IMG/VR virus record: IMGVR_UViG_3300037337_000038
Span: 1-27,669 of that record
Length of the DNA: 27,669 bases
From: a virus
Direction: 5' to 3' (one strand)
The position numbers were made by a program, and so were the translations under genes. Shown here in pieces: positions 1 to 5,300 of the stretch (positions within the stretch are counted from its first letter, which is position 1; each line of letters opens with the position of its first letter). Below the pieces are notes generated by a model that saw only the letters and a list, made by a program, of their open reading frames with translations, searched no databases and had not been told where the DNA came from.

Positions 1-16
1 GGGCTGATTTAAGCGT

Positions 17-54
17 AAAAAAAGGACCTGGCCGATGAGCCAAGTCCTTTTTTT
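17..54 (-). terminator. Rho-independent terminator of the tRNA at the attachment site
   Basis: An A-run, a stem of nine pairs with one mismatch (GGACCTGGC against GCCAAGTCC around a six-base loop) and a T-run make a hairpin that can act on both strands. On the minus strand it sits 13 bases after the CCA end of the tRNA fragment, so it is probably the original terminator of that host tRNA gene. Confidence 0.8.
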
Positions 55-66
55 ATAACGATGTGT

Positions 67-114
67 TGGTGGGAGATGCAAGTTTCGAACTTGCGACCCT
101 TGCAGTGTGAATGC
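67..114 (-). other. 3' part of a tRNA-Val(CAC) gene; prophage attachment-site copy
   Basis: Read on the minus strand this stretch has the 3' half of a tRNA: anticodon loop with CAC, anticodon-stem 3' strand TGCAA, five-base variable loop, a perfect T arm (GCAAG, loop TTCGAAA, CTTGC), a seven-base acceptor strand ATCTCCC, discriminator A and encoded CCA. The 5' half is missing: the anticodon-stem partner fits for only three of five pairs and no GGGAGAT acceptor strand follows to the right. Tyrosine-recombinase phages commonly integrate at the anticodon loop and leave such a 3' fragment at the end away from int. The Val assignment rests on the CAC triplet placed by loop geometry. About 106 bases of unassigned DNA (115-220) follow before the first phage gene. 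Confidence 0.7.
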
Positions 115-220
115 GTGTGGGGGCCAAATTATCAGAGGGTTTACCAATGAGCGGCACTATTGTGGATGGCTTGAAAAGGTGCTGAATTGCACCAAATTAC
201 ACCGAAATTTACACAGGCCC

Positions 221-709
221 CTATCGCGGCCAGGCCTTTTGCAGTGTCATTGCGTCTGAGGCGTGCCGATCAGCCGTTGCTGCCATGTCTTGATAAGCTG
301 CGCTGCACTCTCCGAATAGCTCGGTTGAGTTTGTGGCGTACTGATCGACGGCATCTCGGGTAAGCGAGGGGATTCGACGACTGATTGCGGCGAGGTCGTC
401 GCGCAAGCCGTCATTAATAAGACGGGCAGTAGCAGCATCAGCCGAAAGTTTGGTTTCGCGTTTCTTGGCTTCATCTTGTGCTTTCGTTACTTTGGCTTGC
501 AGAGCTTTTTCCACGGCTCGTGCCGCTTCGCTGGCTTGCAACGTCGCATTTGCTTGCGACAACTTGTCGGCGTCCCATTTTGATTTTGCTCGGTCGTAGC
601 CAATAGCCTGGCGTGACGTGTCGAGCGTGTGCACGCCCAGCAGCAGCGCGGCCACCAGCGCGCCGTACAGCAGCCAGCGGCCCGGGTTTAGCCACATCAG
701 CGCGCTCAC
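221..709 (-). CDS. Rz-like i-spanin (inner-membrane lysis protein)
   Basis: This 162-residue protein has an N-terminal signal anchor (about residues 12-28, LLYGALVAALLLGV) followed by a long, charged, Ala/Lys/Glu-rich segment likely to be coiled coil, the layout of lambda Rz and DUF2514-type spanins. It would sit in the inner membrane and reach across the periplasm to an outer-membrane partner so that the two membranes fuse in the last step of lysis. The start is GTG, overlapping the endolysin stop (GTGA), which indicates translational coupling; an in-frame ATG four codons later is an alternative. A lipoprotein gene is nested inside it in another frame, as in lambda Rz/Rz1. It is the last gene before the attachment site. 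Confidence 0.85.
   Translation of the reverse strand: MSALMWLNPGRWLLYGALVAALLLGVHTLDTSRQAIGYDRAKSKWDADKLSQANATLQASEAARAVEKALQAKVTKAQDEAKKRETKLSADAATARLINDGLRDDLAAISRRIPSLTRDAVDQYATNSTELFGECSAAYQDMAATADRHASDAMTLQKAWPR
247..474 (-). CDS. Rz1-like o-spanin lipoprotein, nested within Rz
   Basis: This 75-residue protein begins with a basic n-region (MKPRNAK), a hydrophobic stretch and a lipobox ending LLMTAC, so Cys24 should be lipidated and the product anchored in the outer membrane. The mature part is rich in Pro, Ser and Gln, as usual for Rz1 proteins. It lies wholly inside the Rz-like gene in a different frame, the same genetic architecture as lambda Rz/Rz1. With the Rz-like protein it should form the spanin complex that disrupts the outer membrane. 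The -3 position of the lipobox is Met rather than the commoner Leu, with Leu at -4, so signal peptidase II cleavage is likely but not certain. Confidence 0.85.
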   Translation of the reverse strand: MKPRNAKPNFRLMLLLPVLLMTACATTSPQSVVESPRLPEMPSISTPQTQPSYSESAAQLIKTWQQRLIGTPQTQ

Positions 710-1164
710 GCCAGCGCCTGTATGCCCAGCTGCGCGCCGGCGTCGGTAATGGTGATGACCCGGTTGGCCATCTTTTCAGGCGTGCGGGTGGATACATGCA
801 CCCACTGTTTGCCGCGTATGCCTTCGAGGATCAGCTGGCCGATACCGAGGGTGCTGACCAGCGGCGCCAGCGTCTTGGCGACCTGGTAGGCCGTGCCGTA
901 GCGCGGGGCCACGATGTCAGCCGCGTGGCCTTGCGTATGGTCTGAGCTTGTCACGCCGCCCACGGCATGATTCAGCGGGCGGGAGCGGTAGCCGCTGGTG
1001 ACGGTGACCGGTACACCAAGCGTGCTGCGGATGCGCTCCAGCATCTCGGCCAGCAGGATCAAGCGCGGCATGATCTCGGGGGGCGGGGTGTTGTCGAGCC
1101 CAAGTTGGCGGGCTTTGTTGCTGGCCACCAGCTCGGCCAGCGTGAAGTGGGGGGATAAGTTCAC
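706..1164 (-). CDS. Peptidase M15A endolysin
   Basis: A 152-residue peptidoglycan peptidase of the M15A family. The family signature is complete: SGYRS at residues 57-61, the SxHxxGxAxD motif at 74-83 (metal ligands His76 and Asp83) and WVH at 121-123 (His123). It should cut the peptide cross-links of murein during lysis. There is no obvious signal peptide, so release through the holin is expected. The start is GTG, overlapping the holin stop as GTGA, with a purine-rich AAGGTGGG upstream. The length is normal for phage M15 endolysins. Confidence 0.92.
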   Translation of the reverse strand: MNLSPHFTLAELVASNKARQLGLDNTPPPEIMPRLILLAEMLERIRSTLGVPVTVTSGYRSRPLNHAVGGVTSSDHTQGHAADIVAPRYGTAYQVAKTLAPLVSTLGIGQLILEGIRGKQWVHVSTRTPEKMANRVITITDAGAQLGIQALA

Positions 1165-1370
1165 GATCCCACCTTGTCTTGCTTAACTAGCCGCCCAAGT
1201 ACCCCAAGACTTAGCAAAGACAGCGTCACCCATTGCACAACATTGTCCGGGATGCTGGCTTTTAGGTCCTCAGGAATAAAAAGCCAAGCACCTTGAATTG
1301 CGCCAGCCAGGGTCATGGCCTGCACGCTCAGCATGCGCCAGCACTCACGCCAGTTCGAGACCGCTTGCAT
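1161..1370 (-). CDS. Phage holin, small membrane protein
   Basis: A 69-residue protein with two hydrophobic segments (about residues 14-32 and 44-61) and charged ends, finishing with a basic tail. It lies directly upstream of and overlaps the endolysin gene, the usual place of a holin. It would form lesions in the inner membrane that release the endolysin. The ATG overlaps the end of the upstream gene by one base. Exact family membership cannot be decided by eye; the call rests on size, topology and neighbours. Confidence 0.75.
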   Translation of the reverse strand: MQAVSNWRECWRMLSVQAMTLAGAIQGAWLFIPEDLKASIPDNVVQWVTLSLLSLGVLGRLVKQDKVGS

Positions 1371-1666
1371 TACTTACCCCCTTTGATTTGCACGGATCGG
1401 AGCAATTCGTTCATGCGCGCTTGCTCAGCCTCAATCGCACCTAGACGAAAGTTCTGCATGGCGTTTTCAGATGCCACGTTGACCAAGGCTGCGTTCCCGG
1501 CCTTGACGGTGACTTGCAGCTCTGTCACTGCGATAGTCAACCCTTGGACGTTGAAGTAAAGGCCCGCAATCATGAGAGAGCCCACAGCGGCAGTGCAAAG
1601 CAACCCCCAAAGCGGAATCTTAAAATCGACCGAGATTCTTGCGCCGCTGTCTTCTGGAATGGTCAT
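1370..1666 (-). CDS. Small membrane protein of the lysis cassette, function unknown
   Basis: A 98-residue protein with a short cytoplasmic N-terminus, one clear membrane segment (about residues 19-40, LWGLLCTAAVGSLMIAGLYF) and a C-terminal half that looks helical and possibly coiled-coil (about 55-90). It abuts the holin gene by one base and has GAAAG before its ATG. Phage lysis cassettes often carry an extra one-helix protein that acts as antiholin or second holin; that role is an inference from position. No specific family is recognised. Confidence 0.7.
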   Translation of the reverse strand: MTIPEDSGARISVDFKIPLWGLLCTAAVGSLMIAGLYFNVQGLTIAVTELQVTVKAGNAALVNVASENAMQNFRLGAIEAEQARMNELLRSVQIKGGK

Positions 1667-1702
1667 CTTGACTTTCTTTTTTAATCGGTGGTGTGCTGGC
1701 GT

Positions 1703-2038
1703 TTAAATATGCCCGGCGTCAAATGGATTGAGCAGGGGTTTGAACCAGCTTGCTAGATTCAACCGCCACCCGCTGCCAGTGTTGATGTGCCGCTTCAAAC
1801 GCGAGGTCACGGTCAGCTCTTGCGGTATTTCAAGAAACAGCAGCGTCATCACAGACACATTGACAAGCGCATCCAGCAGGTAGCCAATTACCAAGATCGG
1901 ATACCCCAGCGTGAGCGCTGTCTTGTTCAGTAAGCCTTCGTCACGCGCCTGCTTTAAATTCATCACGGCCAAGAAAAACAGCCACAACGCATAAGTAATC
2001 CCAAAGCCAAACAAGGCCAAGTACAGCAGCTCAAACAT
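1703..2038 (-). CDS. Hydrophobic membrane protein, function unknown
   Basis: A 111-residue protein when started at the ATG at 2038, which follows AAGGCAGCC, a good ribosome-binding site; a longer reading from a TTG at 2086 is less likely. Two hydrophobic regions (about residues 2-26 and 39-70) are followed by a basic C-terminus. It overlaps the preceding gene by eight bases, so the two are probably translated together. It sits between the retroelement and the lysis genes, so a lysis-related role is possible, but the sequence does not show one. Confidence 0.7.
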   Translation of the reverse strand: MFELLYLALFGFGITYALWLFFLAVMNLKQARDEGLLNKTALTLGYPILVIGYLLDALVNVSVMTLLFLEIPQELTVTSRLKRHINTGSGWRLNLASWFKPLLNPFDAGHI

Positions 2039-2297
2039 GGCTGCCTTGCGCCGTCTCACCAGCAAAATCAGCCTTGATAAAGCCAAAAGCGGTAATCGCC
2101 GTCAGGTCTTCAACGTCTTCCCAAACAGGCGCAATAACCACGCCGTCGTAACCCGGCTGGCCGTAGCCTTCGGGCCGCACGGCGGTGTCTTGCTGCTGCG
2201 TCATCGAGCCGCGCAGGCGCTGCATGAATGCGGCGTGTGCTGGCGTGCCTGCAATGGCGTCCAGATCGGCGCGGGTGTTAATGACAGTGGATTGCAT
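2031..2297 (-). CDS. Conserved small phage protein of the tail-fibre region, function unknown
   Basis: An 88-residue acidic soluble protein. It contains INTRADLDAIAGTPAHAAFM and a later YGQPGYDG...PVWEDVEDL segment, a pattern that seems familiar from small proteins downstream of tail-fibre genes in other phages (from memory, unverified). The ATG has GGAG eight bases upstream. Its start overlaps the end of the reverse transcriptase gene by 20 bases and its stop overlaps the next gene, so it is in the same leftward operon. A tail-fibre assembly or cargo role is possible but unproven. Confidence 0.7.
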   Translation of the reverse strand: MQSTVINTRADLDAIAGTPAHAAFMQRLRGSMTQQQDTAVRPEGYGQPGYDGVVIAPVWEDVEDLTAITAFGFIKADFAGETAQGSHV

Positions 2298-3264
2298 GTT
2301 GTTTCTCCAAGTGGTTAAAGAGGTTGCACGTGTCGGCGTGGGCTGCGTGGCCCTTCCAAGACGCTAAAAATCGGGTCAAGCCGTCTTCGTCGCCAAGCCG
2401 CTTGAGGCGGGCGATCTTGCGTTTGGCGGTGGTCACGGATTGCTTGCGCAGCAGCTTGTGGCGCGGCCAAATGCGGTAGCCCAAGAAGTTGATGCCCCGC
2501 TGAATGGGCGCTACATGCCAATGGCTGATGCGCATACCCAGCCGGTCTAGGCTGAACTGCTGAATGTCCTCAAACCAGTCGCGCAGCTCGTAGGGGTTGC
2601 TGGACAAAATCACGATGTCGTCCATGTAGCGTGTCCACTCTTTTGCGCCCAGTTTGAAGTGAATGAATCGGTCGGTTTCGCCGCCGTAGACGTTGGCAAA
2701 GAGCTGGCTTGTCAGGCTACCGATGGGCAGGCCAAAGCCGGTGCGCGGCACCATGGCGGCAATCAGCTCATTGGTGGCGCGGCATGATATTTTGCGGTCG
2801 ATGAGTTCATGCAACACAGCGAGGTTGACGCTGGGGAAAAACTTGCTGTAATCCGTTTTGAGAAAATGCGTAGCCCCCGTGCGCCGAAGACCCGACTGCA
2901 CATGCCGCACCCCCGCATGCGTGCCCATGCCGGGGCGGCAGGCGTAAGTGCCTGGTAGCAAGGTTCTTTCAAAAATGGGGCCGATGACATTGACAAGCGC
3001 GTGTTGAGCCAGCCGGTCTTTGAAGTCGAGTGCTGAGATAAGACGCGCTTTTGGCTCATAAACGGTGAACTGGCGGTACTCGCCCTGCACCCATGCGCCG
3101 CTCAAGATTTCGTCACGCAACAGGCGTAGATTGGACTCGGCATACTCTTTGAATTCGAGGTAGCCCCACGTCATGCGCTTGGCGCGCGCGGTGTTGGCAT
3201 ACGCTAAGCGCAGGTTGTCGATGTCGGCCACTTGCTCGATCAATTGCTTGTACTTTTTACCCAT
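2278..3264 (-). CDS. Diversity-generating retroelement reverse transcriptase
   Basis: A 328-residue reverse transcriptase of the DGR group. Visible motifs, numbered from the ATG at 3264: the palm motif with catalytic aspartate (KTDYSKFFPS, 136-145), the DGR-typical LPIGSLTSQ (179-187), where group II intron and retroviral enzymes have a different sequence, YMDD catalytic box (213-216) and a thumb-proximal FLGYRIWP (260-267). There is no maturase, endonuclease or RNase H domain; the length suits DGR enzymes such as Brt of BPP-1 (about 330). It would copy the TR RNA into cDNA with errors at adenines, working with Avd. ATG at 3264 is preferred over TTG at 3279; GGGGG precedes it. It lies 176 bases downstream of TR. 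Confidence 0.95.
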   Translation of the reverse strand: MGKKYKQLIEQVADIDNLRLAYANTARAKRMTWGYLEFKEYAESNLRLLRDEILSGAWVQGEYRQFTVYEPKARLISALDFKDRLAQHALVNVIGPIFERTLLPGTYACRPGMGTHAGVRHVQSGLRRTGATHFLKTDYSKFFPSVNLAVLHELIDRKISCRATNELIAAMVPRTGFGLPIGSLTSQLFANVYGGETDRFIHFKLGAKEWTRYMDDIVILSSNPYELRDWFEDIQQFSLDRLGMRISHWHVAPIQRGINFLGYRIWPRHKLLRKQSVTTAKRKIARLKRLGDEDGLTRFLASWKGHAAHADTCNLFNHLEKQHAIHCH

Positions 3265-3560
3265 GGCACACCCCCACAAAGCCGGACACGACTTTCACCC
3301 GCTTGCGCTGGCTACTCGTCGTTTTTCCGAACCCCCAAAGGTGTTTGCCGAAGCAGGACCACACGGCTGACCACATATAAGTTGGCCGGCCTGCCAAGCC
3401 GTGGCATTGGCAGAGCGCTTTAAATACCGATTCAATGTCCTCACAGACGCCGCGAGCAGAGATGTTGCTGTTCGAGTTCGTGGGCGAGTTGTTCCAGTTC
3501 GAGCAGCGGGAACCGGAGTTCGCGCCATTGTCCCAGTTGCCCCCGAATAGCACGGCGTTG
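3265..3560 (-). ncRNA. DGR template RNA: TR plus spacer to the RT gene
   Basis: Between the avd stop and the RT start are 296 bases without a credible protein gene: the 119-bp template repeat followed by a 176-base spacer. In BPP-1 the TR RNA, with flanking avd and spacer sequence, is the substrate bound by RT-Avd for cDNA priming, and the spacer here is of comparable size. The reading frame that runs through it translates TR in the VR frame but has no ribosome-binding site or sensible protein beyond it. RNA ends cannot be set from sequence. Confidence 0.8.
3441..3559 (-). repeat. DGR template repeat (TR)
   Basis: It aligns without gaps to 4000-4118 (offset 559), with 109 of 119 positions identical. 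All ten differences fall on T of the plus strand, that is A of the template in coding sense (3466, 3472, 3477, 3478, 3492, 3498, 3499, 3520, 3531, 3538). The template codons involved are seven AAC and one GAC, the codon type favoured in DGR templates since A changes at the first two positions reach many residues. The repeat starts right after the avd stop codon (TAA at 3561-3563). Confidence 0.96.
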
Positions 3561-3941
3561 TTACCCATGTGGCCCCCTGCGTTTGTGCTGTTGCACCCAA
3601 GCGCCAAGCATGCGCCCCACCTCGGCGATCAGCGTCTGCGCTGTCTCGACTTGGTGAGAGGTGATGCCCTTGACCTGGCTGCCCAGCAAAAACCGCAGCC
3701 AAAATCGCAGATGGGCCAAGCCCGCGTCTGCGACGTAAAGGCGGGATACTTGATTGGACTTGCCCGCCTCTACAAACAGTTGAACCTGACCCAGCAGGCA
3801 TTGCAAAAACATATCACGCACAACGCCATGCTTGCGCGGCAGGCTTTGGGCAATCGGGTAGAGGTAAGAGATCACGGTCTCGTACTTCTCCACAATGGCC
3901 ATTTGCGCGTAGCTTTGGGCAGCGTCTTTGTCTGGGGTCAT
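3561..3941 (-). CDS. avd: Avd, DGR accessory variability determinant
   Basis: A 126-residue, mostly helical protein with a basic C-terminal end (QQHKRRGPHG). Its size, predicted helices (about residues 15-30, 38-60, 68-90 and 95-118), basic surface character and position between the variable gene and TR match Avd, the barrel-forming four-helix-bundle protein that partners the DGR reverse transcriptase and binds TR RNA. ATG at 3941 lies 40 bases after the fibre stop; only a weak AAAGCG precedes it. The stop TAA directly abuts TR. Primary sequence of Avd proteins is variable, so the call leans on context as well as on the overall pattern. Confidence 0.88.
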   Translation of the reverse strand: MTPDKDAAQSYAQMAIVEKYETVISYLYPIAQSLPRKHGVVRDMFLQCLLGQVQLFVEAGKSNQVSRLYVADAGLAHLRFWLRFLLGSQVKGITSHQVETAQTLIAEVGRMLGAWVQQHKRRGPHG

Positions 3942-3964
3942 GGTTCGCTTTAAAAAAAGAATCC

Positions 3965-3980
3965 GCAGGCTTTCGCCCGC
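3965..3980 (-). promoter_or_regulatory. DGR target-site hairpin (GAAA tetraloop) after VR; possible terminator
   Basis: On the coding strand GCGGGC-GAAA-GCCTGC makes a six-pair stem (one G-T) with a GAAA loop, directly after the fibre stop codon and 19 bases beyond the end of VR. BPP-1 has a hairpin or cruciform with a short GRNA-type loop just past its VR that increases retrohoming. A run of seven T follows six bases later (3952-3958), so the same element could also terminate the fibre transcript. Confidence 0.72.
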
Positions 3981-5279
3981 TCAGTCAAGAATCAGGTGGT
4001 CACAGACGCCGCGAGCAGAGATGTGGCTGTACGAGAGCGTGGGCGAGTTGGTCCAGGCCGAGCAGCGGGAACCGGAGTCCGCGCCATTGACCCAGTAGCC
4101 CCCGAATAGCACGGCGTTTTCCATCTGATACGTCGAGCCGCGCCCACCGGTGTTGGCCGTCCAAGCTGCACCCGCTGCGCCGCCACCAAAGTTAGACCCC
4201 CATACCCACAAGTTGCCGCTGGCCAGCATGACGCCGTAGCGGCTGGTGTAGGCCGCACGCAAGATGGTCGAGCCGGGGTCAGTGCCACCAGAAGATGCCT
4301 CAGTCGTGCCGTAAGCCAGCGCCGCAAACTCGCCGTAGTCGGGCAGGCGCTTGCCGTAGCTCATCAACACCTCAGCCGCCTCCCAGCGATTGAGCGAGCC
4401 ATAGGCGCTGCTGCCGTTGCCGCCAAACTTGACGGGTATCTTGGGCGGGGATGACCCGTCAGCAATCGTCACGTTGTATTTGCTGGTGCCATTGGTCAGG
4501 TGGTCAACACCCAACAGGTAAATGTCCGACCAAAAGCCATCAGCCACCAGTGTCATACCGCGCGGGTCAGTGCAGGCCGGGCGAAACTTCAAGTCCCACA
4601 AGCTGTATTCGTTGATGGCCGGGGTGGTGTTGCCACCCGCTTGCGCAGCCGCATTGCCGCCTGGCGCGTAGTGAAAACCGCCGATCTTGCGGCTGTTGGC
4701 TGTGGTGTAGCCCGACGGTGCGCTGAAGTTGGCATCGGCGCGGATGGTGCCGTCAGTTGCCGCGTAGATTGCATAGTCGGTGCCCGTGGTGAGCGTTGGC
4801 ATCACTACTGCTGTGGCGGTGGCGAAGGTGAGTTGGGTGCCAAGTACATCTACGCGAGTGCCGGCTTTAATCGAGACTGTGCCAGCGCCTGTTTTGGTAA
4901 AGGCTACTGAGCTGGCGTCGGCTTTAAAAAACAGCCCTGCGCCGCCGCTATTTGCAGCGATTGCATCTTTAATCAGGGCGGGCGACATACTGCGCAAAGC
5001 CGCCTCAGCACCTGCCTGCATTTCAGGCGTCGTTGCTACAGGGCCGGACGCTGAGGGCAAGCCGGTGGCTAAATTCAAAATATTTACCCAAGCGCTGTTG
5101 GCCGCATTGCGTTGCTTTAATATGCCTGCCGTGGTGTCTGGCCACCACATGTACGGGAAGGCGGTAGCGGGTGCTGTGCTGCCGCTGTTGTTGGTAACGG
5201 CTGCACCCAGCGCTAGGTTTAGGTCGGCGCGAAAAGGCGCACCTGCCGCGTTTGCAATGTCGTAATCGTGTTGAGCCAT
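3981..5279 (-). CDS. DGR variable protein: tail fibre with C-type-lectin-fold tip
   Basis: A 432-residue fibre protein. The N-terminus (MAQHDYDIANAAGAPFRADL, later WWPDTT...LKQRNAANSAWV) resembles phage tail-fibre attachment regions. Residues about 240-432 look like the formylglycine-generating-enzyme/C-type lectin fold used by DGR targets: RWEAAEVLMSYGKRLPDYGE echoes the family's GkrLPTEAEWE signature, followed by GNLWVWGSN and the terminal GSRCS...ARGVCDH motif. The last part is VR, so the variable residues should line the receptor-binding surface, as in Mtd of BPP-1. AGGAAAG nine bases before ATG is a good ribosome-binding site. It follows the J-like tail-tip gene, suiting a receptor-binding protein. 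The receptor is unknown. Confidence 0.93.
   Translation of the reverse strand: MAQHDYDIANAAGAPFRADLNLALGAAVTNNSGSTAPATAFPYMWWPDTTAGILKQRNAANSAWVNILNLATGLPSASGPVATTPEMQAGAEAALRSMSPALIKDAIAANSGGAGLFFKADASSVAFTKTGAGTVSIKAGTRVDVLGTQLTFATATAVVMPTLTTGTDYAIYAATDGTIRADANFSAPSGYTTANSRKIGGFHYAPGGNAAAQAGGNTTPAINEYSLWDLKFRPACTDPRGMTLVADGFWSDIYLLGVDHLTNGTSKYNVTIADGSSPPKIPVKFGGNGSSAYGSLNRWEAAEVLMSYGKRLPDYGEFAALAYGTTEASSGGTDPGSTILRAAYTSRYGVMLASGNLWVWGSNFGGGAAGAAWTANTGGRGSTYQMENAVLFGGYWVNGADSGSRCSAWTNSPTLSYSHISARGVCDHLILD
4000..4118 (-). repeat. DGR variable repeat (VR)
   Basis: The diversified copy of TR, covering residues 388-427 of the tail-fibre protein. Relative to TR, coding-sense changes are A to T, C or G only. 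Residue changes in order are Asn-Tyr, Asp-Val, Asn-Asp, Asn-Ala, Asn-Thr, Asn-Leu, Asn-Tyr and Asn-His. The 25 bases at the coding-sense 3' end are unchanged and GC-rich (GCTCGCGGCGTCTG), as expected of the initiation-of-mutagenic-homing segment. Sequence identity stops at 4000, after which VR and TR diverge. Confidence 0.96.
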
Positions 5280-5300
5280 GGCGATGCTTTCCTTTTTTAT

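Noticed and set aside
3257-3607. 116-codon frame running through TR
   Set aside because: It translates TR in the VR frame, but overlaps avd and RT ends, has no convincing start signal and no sensible protein beyond the repeat; TR is a template, not a gene.
3983-3992. TTGACT as a -35 box for an avd-RT promoter
   Set aside because: At 17-18 bases downstream only CGGATT is found, a poor -10; the T-run further on is better explained as part of the hairpin/terminator.
1703-5300. A second variable repeat elsewhere near the DGR
   Set aside because: I searched by eye for the GSRCS...ARGVC motif in neighbouring genes; only the fibre end and TR show it, so a single VR is reported.
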